DNA of 64,000 nt from Chryseosolibacter histidinae (lineage in GTDB: Bacteria > Bacteroidota > Bacteroidia > Cytophagales > Cyclobacteriaceae): positions 248,001 through 312,000 of the forward strand of contig NZ_JAHESF010000001.1 in assembly GCF_018598225.1 (NCBI RefSeq), written 5' to 3'. How positions within the stretch are numbered: the first letter of the stretch is position 1; every line of letters starts with the position of its first letter. The notes under the pieces were generated by a model. The model was not told where the DNA came from, searched no databases, and saw only the letters and a list, made by a program, of their open reading frames with translations. Of this stretch, positions 56,074 through 64,000 are shown in pieces. The position numbers and the translations under genes were made by a program.

Positions 56074-59000
56074 ATGATTTTTCAGAATGCACTCATCAAA
56101 AGCCTGAAGACGCACCGTGAGCGGATTGCCATAGAAAGCCCTGACCGGAAGATCTCTTACGCAGCCCTGCTGGCGACGGCCAACCGCATATCCGGTTTTT
56201 TGCTGGACAGTGATATCGCCAGTGAAACAGTGATCGGCGTAAGCCTGAAGAACCGGGGCGATCTCATTTGCACCATCATCGGTATTCTCAACGCACGGTG
56301 CGCATTTGTTTTGCTTGACAGCACACTTCCGGACAACAGGCTTTCGGCCATGATCAGGGACCTTGACCTTCATCACATCATTACGGATGATCGGGATGGC
56401 CGCTTTCCAATAGCTGGGAGCGATGCCGTGATCTATACCTATGCGTCGTTACTGGTGGCCGATGCCGACGAAAAGATCCAGTACCCCGAGTATCACCCTG
56501 ACGACAGCCTTTACGTATTCTTTACGTCAGGCTCCACCGGAACGCCTAAAGGTATCGTTGGAAGGAATGCGAGCCTGTTACAGTTCATCCGTTGGGAGAT
56601 AGCCACCTTTAGCATTACCAGCGACGCACGGGTGAGTCAGCTGATCAGCCCGTACTTTGACGCCTTTTTGAGGGATGTATTTGTTCCGTTGCTCGCCGGT
56701 GGCACTGTATGCATACCGCCTTCTGACGCAGGTCTTTTTTCGCCTGAAAAACTGGTGTCGTGGATCGATGAAGCAGCGATCACCCTGATCCATTGCGTTC
56801 CCAGCGTATTCCGCCAATTCAGCAGCGAGCTCCTCACGGCCGATCATTTCAAAGCGTTGAAACATGTTTTGCTTTCGGGCGAGAAGATCCCCCCTTCAGC
56901 GCTTGCCCGGTGGTACAACGTCATGGGATCGGGGGTGCAGCTTGTGAACCTCTACGGAACCACGGAGACCACCATGATCAGGTCGTATTATCCCATCAAA
57001 CCGGAAGATGTCAGGGCGGCGCGGATCCCCGTGGGCATGCCCATTCATGATACACAATTGCTGATCTCCAACAACGACTTCAAGCCTTGTAAGCCATTGA
57101 TCGCCGGTGATCTTTTTATCATCTCCAACTATGTGACAAAAGGTTATCTGAACAACCCTGAGCTGACTCACGAGAAGTTCATCAGGCTGAACGCGGGAAC
57201 GCCGGACGAAAAGATCGCTTTCAAAACAGGCGATAAAGCCAGGATGCTGGCGGATGGAACCATTGATCTTATTGGCAGGGAAGACCGCCAGATAAAACTG
57301 CGGGGCATGAGAATAGAGCTCGACGAGATCGAGCGTGTGCTTGCGGGTGCCGAGGTTGTCAGAAATGTGGCAGTGGTCAAGCGCACGTTTGAAAATGGCG
57401 ATGAGTCGCTGGTGGCTTTTGTGATCCCCGCAGCCGAAGACGTCACAGACCTGTCAGGTAACCTCAGGCAGTACCTTGCGTTACATTTGCCCGACTATAT
57501 GGTTCCCGCGGATATTGTAGCGGTGGAGCAATACCCGCAGCTGAGCAACGGCAAGATCGACTACCAGGCACTTGCCAGCTTACCGGTGCAGGAAACCATC
57601 ATCGCCCCGGCCAATGCCGTCGAGGCGAAGATCTTGTCGATCTGGAAAGATGTGCTCGGCGACAAATCCATCTCTACAGACGACAGCTTTCATAAGATCG
57701 GCGGCAACTCGTTAAGCATCATGAAGCTGATCGGCAGGATCTACAAAGAGTACAATGTCAGGATCAGCCTGAGCGAGCTGTTCAATAACCTCACCATCAA
57801 GCAACAGGCCCTGCTGGTGCAGCGCTCCAACAAAGACATGCTGTACATGATCCCACGAACTTCGCCGAAAGCTTTTTACCATGTGTCTTCGGTGCAGGAG
57901 CGTATGTATTATAACCAGGAGCTGAAAAAGGAAAGTACTTCCTACAACCTGCCCATGGCCTGGGAGGTCAAAGGTGCATTTGACAAGGCCAGGGTGGAAT
58001 CCGTTTTCAAGGCGTTGATCCACCGGCATGAGGTCTTGAGAACCGCATTCCGTATCGATCAGGGCGAGTTGTTCCAGTTTGTGGAAAAGGAAGTCGACTT
58101 TGAAATAACGGAGGTCAGCATCACCGACGAGAATGTCGACCACGCGATCAGGAGATCTATAAAACCCTTTGATCTCGGCAAGGCGCCTTTGCTGCGGTGC
58201 GCGGCCATCCATACACCTGCCGGGAGAAAAATGCTCGTGGTTGACCTGCATCATATTATTTGCGATGGCATGTCACAATGGAACCTGCTGGCGGATTTTT
58301 CAAAACTTTACAGCGGAGAAGTGTTGAAGCAGCCGGCGATCCAGTATAAAGATTACGCAGAGTGGGAGTATCATTTCAGGTCAACAGAGGAATATCTTTC
58401 TCACCGGGAATTCTGGCTCCGGAGCTTTGAAGGTACTATGCCTGCGCTTGACCTTCCCGTGATCTCCGCGGGCACTGATGATACCGATCATGGCGGCAGC
58501 CTGCAGTTCGAGGTCGGCAAGAAAACCCTTCAACCATTGCTGGATTATCTGCATAACGAAGGCATGACCGCCTTTCCGGGATTGTTCTCACTATACCATG
58601 CCTTCTTATGCCAGCTGACCGGGCAGGAAGACATCGTCATCGGCACGGCTACGTCCGGCAGGATGCAGCAGGAGCTGGAGGAAGTTGTGGGCATGTTCGT
58701 AAAAACCCTTCCCATCCGTTATCAAATGGATCCTGATATTTCTTTCAGCGGTTTGGTGAAAGGCATCAACCACCATCTGATACAGGCCAACAGCAAACAG
58801 GTGTATGATCTTGCCAACATCGTGATCGAGCTGAACAACAACAGGGCTACACCCATTAAAAGCCTGTTCGACGCTGCGTTTGTCTTTCAGAACTTCGGGG
58901 AGCGCAACCGGGCGAAAGGGGCCGGAGAATTTTCTCTTCATTCCTTCGAGAACATCAGCGCCAAATATCCGATCGTTCTTTTTGCGAGCGAAGATGACGA

Positions 59001-59190
59001 CGCGTTCGTGTTCAGGTTTGAATACCTCTCGTCGTACTTTACAAAAGCAGACGTGGAGCTGCTCGTAAGCCGTTTTAAGCTCTTGTGTGAGAAAGTATCC
59101 GAGAACCTCGACGCCAGCCTCATCGAGATCATTGGCGGCAATGAGTCCACAGACGGCCTGGTTGAAGATGATATCCTTTTCAATTTTTAG
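56074..59190 (+). CDS. NRPS protein A-PCP-C (specificity type Z, copy 2)
   Basis: At 1038 residues this is a clear paralogue of the protein at 44853-47975 in length, order and odd motifs: FTSGSTGTPKGIVG (Phe150), ISPYFDAFLRDVFVPLLAGG, NLYGTTETTM, PCP Ser546 (IGGNSLSIM) and a C domain with HHIICDG (726-732). Its code D-A-R-H-L-S-L-M-I-K is identical, so the same residue is expected twice in the product. Like its copy it starts directly with the A domain and ends with a C domain, and it precedes a protein that starts with half a C domain. It begins 62 bp after the JmjC gene. Confidence 0.94.
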   Translation: MIFQNALIKSLKTHRERIAIESPDRKISYAALLATANRISGFLLDSDIASETVIGVSLKNRGDLICTIIGILNARCAFVLLDSTLPDNRLSAMIRDLDLHHIITDDRDGRFPIAGSDAVIYTYASLLVADADEKIQYPEYHPDDSLYVFFTSGSTGTPKGIVGRNASLLQFIRWEIATFSITSDARVSQLISPYFDAFLRDVFVPLLAGGTVCIPPSDAGLFSPEKLVSWIDEAAITLIHCVPSVFRQFSSELLTADHFKALKHVLLSGEKIPPSALARWYNVMGSGVQLVNLYGTTETTMIRSYYPIKPEDVRAARIPVGMPIHDTQLLISNNDFKPCKPLIAGDLFIISNYVTKGYLNNPELTHEKFIRLNAGTPDEKIAFKTGDKARMLADGTIDLIGREDRQIKLRGMRIELDEIERVLAGAEVVRNVAVVKRTFENGDESLVAFVIPAAEDVTDLSGNLRQYLALHLPDYMVPADIVAVEQYPQLSNGKIDYQALASLPVQETIIAPANAVEAKILSIWKDVLGDKSISTDDSFHKIGGNSLSIMKLIGRIYKEYNVRISLSELFNNLTIKQQALLVQRSNKDMLYMIPRTSPKAFYHVSSVQERMYYNQELKKESTSYNLPMAWEVKGAFDKARVESVFKALIHRHEVLRTAFRIDQGELFQFVEKEVDFEITEVSITDENVDHAIRRSIKPFDLGKAPLLRCAAIHTPAGRKMLVVDLHHIICDGMSQWNLLADFSKLYSGEVLKQPAIQYKDYAEWEYHFRSTEEYLSHREFWLRSFEGTMPALDLPVISAGTDDTDHGGSLQFEVGKKTLQPLLDYLHNEGMTAFPGLFSLYHAFLCQLTGQEDIVIGTATSGRMQQELEEVVGMFVKTLPIRYQMDPDISFSGLVKGINHHLIQANSKQVYDLANIVIELNNNRATPIKSLFDAAFVFQNFGERNRAKGAGEFSLHSFENISAKYPIVLFASEDDDAFVFRFEYLSSYFTKADVELLVSRFKLLCEKVSENLDASLIEIIGGNESTDGLVEDDILFNF

Positions 59191-59261
59191 TGCATCCGTT
59201 TTTTTTGCCTGCTGCCGGGCAGAATATCAGTTCACTGTAATAGCCATCTACTGAAACCCCT

Positions 59262-62200
59262 ATGATCGAAGAATCAACCTTAAACCTGAAAGCGCTCAAG
59301 GTAAATCAGAACATCGCCTCGCGGAATTACTGGAAGAATCGGTTTTCGGATTTTGAGTTCAGGACATATTTCGAGCACATTCAGCTCACGCAACGACCGC
59401 TTGATCACAAACGCCCGGGTGCATGCCAGTCGAAGGCATCCGCCGGACTCTATCAGGACCTCTGTGAAATAGCACCGTCAGACAACGCCAGGCACCTCAT
59501 CCTGCTATCGGCGCTGGGTATTTTTATTTCGAAGTACGCTTCAACTGATGATGTCTGCGTGTTCAGCTTGCCATACACGAATGACGCGAAACGTGAGCAC
59601 AACCTGATGCCGGTGAGAATGAACGGTTTTGCCGGGACGGACTTCAGAACATTCCTGTCTCAGCTGAAACAGAACATGCTCCAGGATCTGAAGCACAGGC
59701 ATTACCCGGTGGAGAAAATATTCAGCCTGGAAGTGTTGGAACACGCGTCGCCGGTAGGTATGCTGCTGGAAGGCAAACACCCTTCGCAAGCGTTTGATGT
59801 GCTGCAGCCCGGCATGTTGTTCTGCTTTAAGATACAAGATGCGCTTGCTCTCACGCTCCGGTACGACCAAAACACCCATGACGAAAAATACGTGTCGCTG
59901 CTTCCAGGACTTTATTTCAGCCTGCTGGGCAACCTTGTGCGTGATGTTAAAAAGAGCATCGAAGCCGTGGAGCTCATCTCGGAACAGGAGCGGAGTCGCA
60001 TCATCAATGAGTTTAACGATACCGACAGCAAATACGACAGGAGTGAGTCTGTCATTGAGATGTTTGAATCGCGTGTGGAAAAGAACCCTTTTTCTACAGC
60101 CCTGGAAAGCGGTGGACAGGCCATCAGCTTTCACAACCTGAACATCGAGGTAAATAAGTTGTCACATTACCTCTATCAGGCGGGTGTCAGGCCCAATGAG
60201 CCTGTGGCGATCCTGCTGCGTCGCTCTGTTGATTTTGTGGTGAGCGTACTGGCTGTGCTCAAGGTGGGAGGCGTGTACCTGCCCATTGACCCTGACTACC
60301 CTGGTGAGCGCATCAACTACTTGCTGAAAGACAGCCATGCCGGGTTTCTCATTACACATGACGAGCTGCTGGCTGCCACCACGATACAAACATCTGTAGT
60401 AAAGATCGCGCTCGATACAAACAGGAAGGAGATACAGGCTTGCCCGATACTCAACCCAGGCAGAAAGAACGGTGGCAGTATTTATGTGATCTATACTTCC
60501 GGATCCACCGGTAAACCGAAAGGTGTGATCGGCACCCAGGTGGGGCTGCTGAACAGGCTTCGCTGGGGATGGCACAAGTACCCTTACACCGCCGGGGAAG
60601 TGTGCAGCCAAAAAACCAGCCTGAGCTTTGTGGATCATGTGGCGGAAATGTTTTCACCGCTGCTTATGGGCGTGCCGCTGGCAGTGATCGACGCGGAAGA
60701 TGTCATGGATGTGAACAAGCTCGTGCATTGCATCACCGGAAGGAAGATCAGCAGGATCACGCTGGTGCCTTCGTTGCTGCAGGCGCTGATACAGGTTGTG
60801 CGGGAAAAGAAAATAGAGATCACTACGTTGCAATATGTGTTTTGCAGCGGAGAGAATTTGCCGCTCCCACTTGCCAGGGAGTTCTTCGAGGTTTTTCCAT
60901 CGGTGAAGCTGGTGAATATCTATGGCTCAACGGAGGTCAGCGCCGATGTTACGGCATATACGGTGAATGATATGTTCCACGCTGAAGAACAAACGTCTCT
61001 TTATGTGGAGAACCGTAAAGTACCCATAGGCACCCCGATGTTCAACACCAGGATACTGATCCTTGACAGGAATGACCGGCTGATGCCGATAGGCGTGCCC
61101 GGGGAGATCTGTGTTTCCGGCGATGCTGTGGCACCCGGATATCTGAACGGCCAGGAGCTCACCGCCAGCAGAATGACGGACAACCCGTTCTTCAGGAAAC
61201 AGAAAATGTACAGGACGGGCGACCTCGGCCGGTGGTTGCCCGACGGAAACATCGAGTATCTCGGCAGGCTCGACCATGAAGTGAAGATCAGGGGATTCAG
61301 GATCAGGCTCGGAGAAATAGAAGACGCGCTGAGAACCCTGACTGCTATCCACAAGGTGGCAGTGGTTGCCAGGGGAATGGAAGGAGACCAGCAGCTGGTG
61401 GCGTATTATGTGAGCGAAACCGATCTCAGAAGCTCGGACCTGCGACTCTATCTCTCGGGGAAATTGCCCGGCTACATGGTGCCGTCACACTACATCCGGC
61501 TGCAGCAGCTTCCGTTGACACCCAGCGGTAAAACAGACCGGCATGCATTGCCGGAACCGGAGATCAGGGCAGGTGAAGATTACCAGGCGCCTTCGGATGA
61601 GACCGAGAAAAAGCTCGTCAGCATATGGGCCGATGTGCTCAGGCTGGAAGCACCGGTGATCAGCGTTACCGCCAGCTTCTTCGAGTTGGGTGGCCACTCG
61701 CTCAGGGCCATGTCGCTGGTTAACAAGATCCAGGAAGTATTTGGCATAACCATTTCCATCCGTGAGGTGTTCGACCGGAAAGACATCCGGAGCCTGGGCA
61801 GGCTATTGCGTACTTCGGAACGGTCTGTGATCTCAAGACTGAAACGGGCCGAATCGCGCGAATACTATGAGTTATCCATCGCGCAGCAGCGTGTTTACTA
61901 CTTTTACGAGCTTGATAAACTTTCGCTCGCTTTTAATTTGCCGGCCGTCACCAGGATCGAAGGCCCGCTCGATATGGAAAAGCTCCGGAGCGTCTTTATG
62001 CAGCTTGTTAATCGCCATGAAACCTTACATGCTTCTTTCAGGATCGTCAATGACAAACCGGCCCAATTTATCCATAAGGACTTTACGCTCCCGATAGAAG
62101 AATTTCAGTGTACAGAAGACGGGCTCGACTCCATCATCCATCAATTTATCCGGCCTTTTGATCTGAGCCAGGCGCCGTTGTTCAGGGTAGGGCTCGTGCA

Positions 62201-64000
62201 AACGGCTCAGCAGGTGCATTACCTGATGGTTGATATGCATCACATCATCTCAGACGGTGCGTCTATCGGGTTGCTGATCAACGATTTTATGCTGTTGTAT
62301 AACGATGTGCCATTGCTTCCGCTGGAGCTCGACTACAAAGATTATGCGATGTGGCAGCAGAGTGCAGGGTACCAGAATAAGATCGCCCGCCAGAAGGATT
62401 TTTGGGTAAAACAGTTTTCGGAGGCCATTGTGCCGCTCGATCTTCCGATAGACTTTGCGAGACCCACTACTACGGAAGGTGGCACGTTTGCATTTGCGCT
62501 CAGCGCAGACGAGACAAGGCAGCTGCGGGCCATCGCTGAGAAGGAGGTGGCAACCATTTCGATGATCATACTGTCCGTGCTCAATATCCTGCTGGGAAAG
62601 ATGGCCAACCAGGAAGATGTGGTGGTAGGTATGGCGGTGGCCGGACGGGAACAGTTTGAGCTGGAAGGTATGATCGGCATGTTTCCAGTAGTGCTGCCGT
62701 TGCGTACCTATCCTAAGGCCGAGCTAAGCTTCCGGGAATTTTTGACCTCGTTGAAAGCTACGTTCCTATCTTCATTCGATAATCAAAGCTATCAGTACGA
62801 AGAGCTTGCGAAGGAGCTGAACCTGGAGCGCACCACCGCGAGAAACCCCTGGTTCGATGTGATGTACCTGTATCAGAATTTCGAGAGGTCGTCGCTGGCG
62901 ATTCCCGGCGTGGTGGTGACACCTTATAAGGAACAGAACACCGTAGCCTATGAAAAGCTCAACCTGACGGTGATCGAGAACAGGGACCAGTTATGTTTCA
63001 GGCTGGTGTATGCTACAGCCCTCTTCAAAAAAGAAACCATGGAGCGGCTGGCGAAATACTTCCGGCATATCGTCAACGTGGTGATCAGAGACACCGGCGT
63101 CCGCATCGCAGACATTGAAATGACGGAAGGAGATAACAGGGCGTATGTCGCGCATGCCGGCAACAACAGGAAAAGCATCGCACGGGACAAAGGATTTTCA
63201 GCGCTGTTCAGGGACCAGGTCAGCAGAACACCACTGAATATCGCCGTCAGGCATAACGATTCCGCGCTGACCTATGAAGCGTTGAGCCGTGAATCGGTAC
63301 ACCTCGCATCCCGGCTGAAGGCGAGGGGAGTAGCACCTGACAGGAATGTTGCCTTGCTGTTGCCGAGGGGAATTGGCATGCTTACCAGTATTCTCGCGGT
63401 CTTTCATGCGGGCGGCGCCTATGTGCCCGTGGATGTTGACTTTCCCCTTCAACGTATCCAGGAGATCCTCTCGGGCTGCCGGCCACAGGTTGTTATCGTG
63501 TCGGCGGAGACCTTGCACCTCATCGACGGGATCAAAGGCATCCACGAAATGATGGAAGTTATTTGTATCGACCCCCCGGATGAGGCAAACAAAAAGTTAA
63601 TTGAACCCGTGCAGCAACAAGGCGATGACCTCGCTTACATCATTTATACTTCGGGCACCACCGGAAAGCCCAAAGGTGTGATGATCCACCAGCTCGGCAT
63701 GATCAACCACCTGCACGCCATGATCGACATTTTAAAAGTGGACGAAAAGGACGTTATCGCCCAAACCGCTTCACCTTGTTTCGATATATCCGTGTGGCAG
63801 TTCCTGACGGCGTTGGTCACAGGCGCCACCACGTGTATCATTGATAAGGAAAAGATCATGGAGCCGGCCGTGCTGGTGGAAACCCTGCAACGAGAGGGCG
63901 TCACGATATTCCAGGCTGTTCCGTCGTTGCTGGCCACCTTCCTGGATGAGGTCCCCGAAGGCAGCCGTAAGCTGGAAAAACTGCGCTGGATGATTCCAAC
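59262..64000 (+). CDS. NRPS protein halfC-A(beta-Ala-like)-PCP-C-A..., 3' end outside window
   Basis: The frame starts at ATG 59262 (MIEESTLNLKALKVNQNIAS) and stays open to the window end, about 1579 residues. Residues 1-255 are again only the C-terminal lobe of a condensation domain (SRNYWKNRF; HLILLSALGIFISKY; LMPVRMNGF). Then come an adenylation domain (YTSGSTGKPKG, Tyr411), PCP Ser813 (GGHSLRAM), a C domain (HHIISDG, 993-999) and a second A domain (YTSGTTGKPKG, Tyr1462) cut at the edge. The first code is V-D-A-T-F-S-I-A-D-K. The usual Asp that binds the alpha-amino group is replaced by Val with Asp shifted one place, as in the beta-alanine code VDWVISLADK, so a beta-amino acid is likely. 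The second code begins D-I-W-Q and is incomplete. Confidence 0.93.
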   Translation, partial: MIEESTLNLKALKVNQNIASRNYWKNRFSDFEFRTYFEHIQLTQRPLDHKRPGACQSKASAGLYQDLCEIAPSDNARHLILLSALGIFISKYASTDDVCVFSLPYTNDAKREHNLMPVRMNGFAGTDFRTFLSQLKQNMLQDLKHRHYPVEKIFSLEVLEHASPVGMLLEGKHPSQAFDVLQPGMLFCFKIQDALALTLRYDQNTHDEKYVSLLPGLYFSLLGNLVRDVKKSIEAVELISEQERSRIINEFNDTDSKYDRSESVIEMFESRVEKNPFSTALESGGQAISFHNLNIEVNKLSHYLYQAGVRPNEPVAILLRRSVDFVVSVLAVLKVGGVYLPIDPDYPGERINYLLKDSHAGFLITHDELLAATTIQTSVVKIALDTNRKEIQACPILNPGRKNGGSIYVIYTSGSTGKPKGVIGTQVGLLNRLRWGWHKYPYTAGEVCSQKTSLSFVDHVAEMFSPLLMGVPLAVIDAEDVMDVNKLVHCITGRKISRITLVPSLLQALIQVVREKKIEITTLQYVFCSGENLPLPLAREFFEVFPSVKLVNIYGSTEVSADVTAYTVNDMFHAEEQTSLYVENRKVPIGTPMFNTRILILDRNDRLMPIGVPGEICVSGDAVAPGYLNGQELTASRMTDNPFFRKQKMYRTGDLGRWLPDGNIEYLGRLDHEVKIRGFRIRLGEIEDALRTLTAIHKVAVVARGMEGDQQLVAYYVSETDLRSSDLRLYLSGKLPGYMVPSHYIRLQQLPLTPSGKTDRHALPEPEIRAGEDYQAPSDETEKKLVSIWADVLRLEAPVISVTASFFELGGHSLRAMSLVNKIQEVFGITISIREVFDRKDIRSLGRLLRTSERSVISRLKRAESREYYELSIAQQRVYYFYELDKLSLAFNLPAVTRIEGPLDMEKLRSVFMQLVNRHETLHASFRIVNDKPAQFIHKDFTLPIEEFQCTEDGLDSIIHQFIRPFDLSQAPLFRVGLVQTAQQVHYLMVDMHHIISDGASIGLLINDFMLLYNDVPLLPLELDYKDYAMWQQSAGYQNKIARQKDFWVKQFSEAIVPLDLPIDFARPTTTEGGTFAFALSADETRQLRAIAEKEVATISMIILSVLNILLGKMANQEDVVVGMAVAGREQFELEGMIGMFPVVLPLRTYPKAELSFREFLTSLKATFLSSFDNQSYQYEELAKELNLERTTARNPWFDVMYLYQNFERSSLAIPGVVVTPYKEQNTVAYEKLNLTVIENRDQLCFRLVYATALFKKETMERLAKYFRHIVNVVIRDTGVRIADIEMTEGDNRAYVAHAGNNRKSIARDKGFSALFRDQVSRTPLNIAVRHNDSALTYEALSRESVHLASRLKARGVAPDRNVALLLPRGIGMLTSILAVFHAGGAYVPVDVDFPLQRIQEILSGCRPQVVIVSAETLHLIDGIKGIHEMMEVICIDPPDEANKKLIEPVQQQGDDLAYIIYTSGTTGKPKGVMIHQLGMINHLHAMIDILKVDEKDVIAQTASPCFDISVWQFLTALVTGATTCIIDKEKIMEPAVLVETLQREGVTIFQAVPSLLATFLDEVPEGSRKLEKLRWMIP

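Overview
The window comes from a Bacteroidota chromosome, probably of the Cytophagales/Chitinophagales kind. The signs are an adjacent SusC/SusD pair, an UpxY-type NusG paralogue, a match to the Bacteroidota promoter consensus (TTG-N20-TAAGTTTG) and mostly absent Shine-Dalgarno sequences. The genus cannot be fixed from the sequence alone. No rRNA, tRNA, CRISPR array, phage or transposase gene was recognised.

Left part (1-7884): a small glycan-uptake locus. It holds the barrel end of a SusC transporter, a SusD lipoprotein, two phosphodiester glycosidase (NAGPA-like) genes on either side of an IPT/NHL-repeat lipoprotein, and an SGNH esterase. There is no ordinary glycoside hydrolase, so the target may be a sugar-phosphodiester glycan. 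A 183-bp nested inverted repeat, able to form a four-way junction, lies before the esterase gene.

Middle part (7892-17907): ordinary small genes. A reverse-strand trio (TPR-like, ABM monooxygenase, DUF1059) is followed by a five-PAS histidine kinase with its response regulator. Divergent from these is an RsbQ-type alpha/beta hydrolase. Next come an AraC regulator, two VOC proteins, a lipoprotein with LCIB-type carbonic anhydrase motifs, a probable avidin-like protein and a ParB-like DNA-binding protein.

Right part (about 17990 to the window end): one very large non-ribosomal peptide synthetase (NRPS) operon, all on the + strand and still open at 64000. It starts with a candidate promoter, a leader of about 385 nt and an UpxY/LoaP-like antiterminator. 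Then come a stand-alone condensation protein with a TubC docking domain, a membrane glycosyltransferase, two small unknown proteins and a type II thioesterase. Six NRPS proteins follow: FAAL-PCP-C-A-PCP-E; C-A-PCP-C-A-PCP-E-C-A-PCP-C-A-PCP-C; A-PCP-C; halfC-A(MOX)-PCP-C; A-PCP-C; halfC-A-PCP-C-A(cut). An AsnB and a FIH-like JmjC/ankyrin protein sit between the fourth and fifth.

Specificity codes read by hand give a lipopeptide plan: fatty acyl, D-Asn, Gly-like, D-X, X, X, Z, Gly (with a flavin monooxygenase inside its A domain), Z again, a beta-Ala-like residue, then more beyond the edge. Of most interest are the luciferase-like monooxygenase inside a Gly A domain, the two NRPS proteins that begin with only the C-terminal lobe of a condensation domain, the duplicated [A-PCP-C][halfC-A-PCP-C] block, the N-acyl-D-Asn start (possible prodrug motif), and the dedicated antiterminator. 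No terminal thioesterase, MbtH protein, exporter or prodrug peptidase is visible; these may lie to the right.
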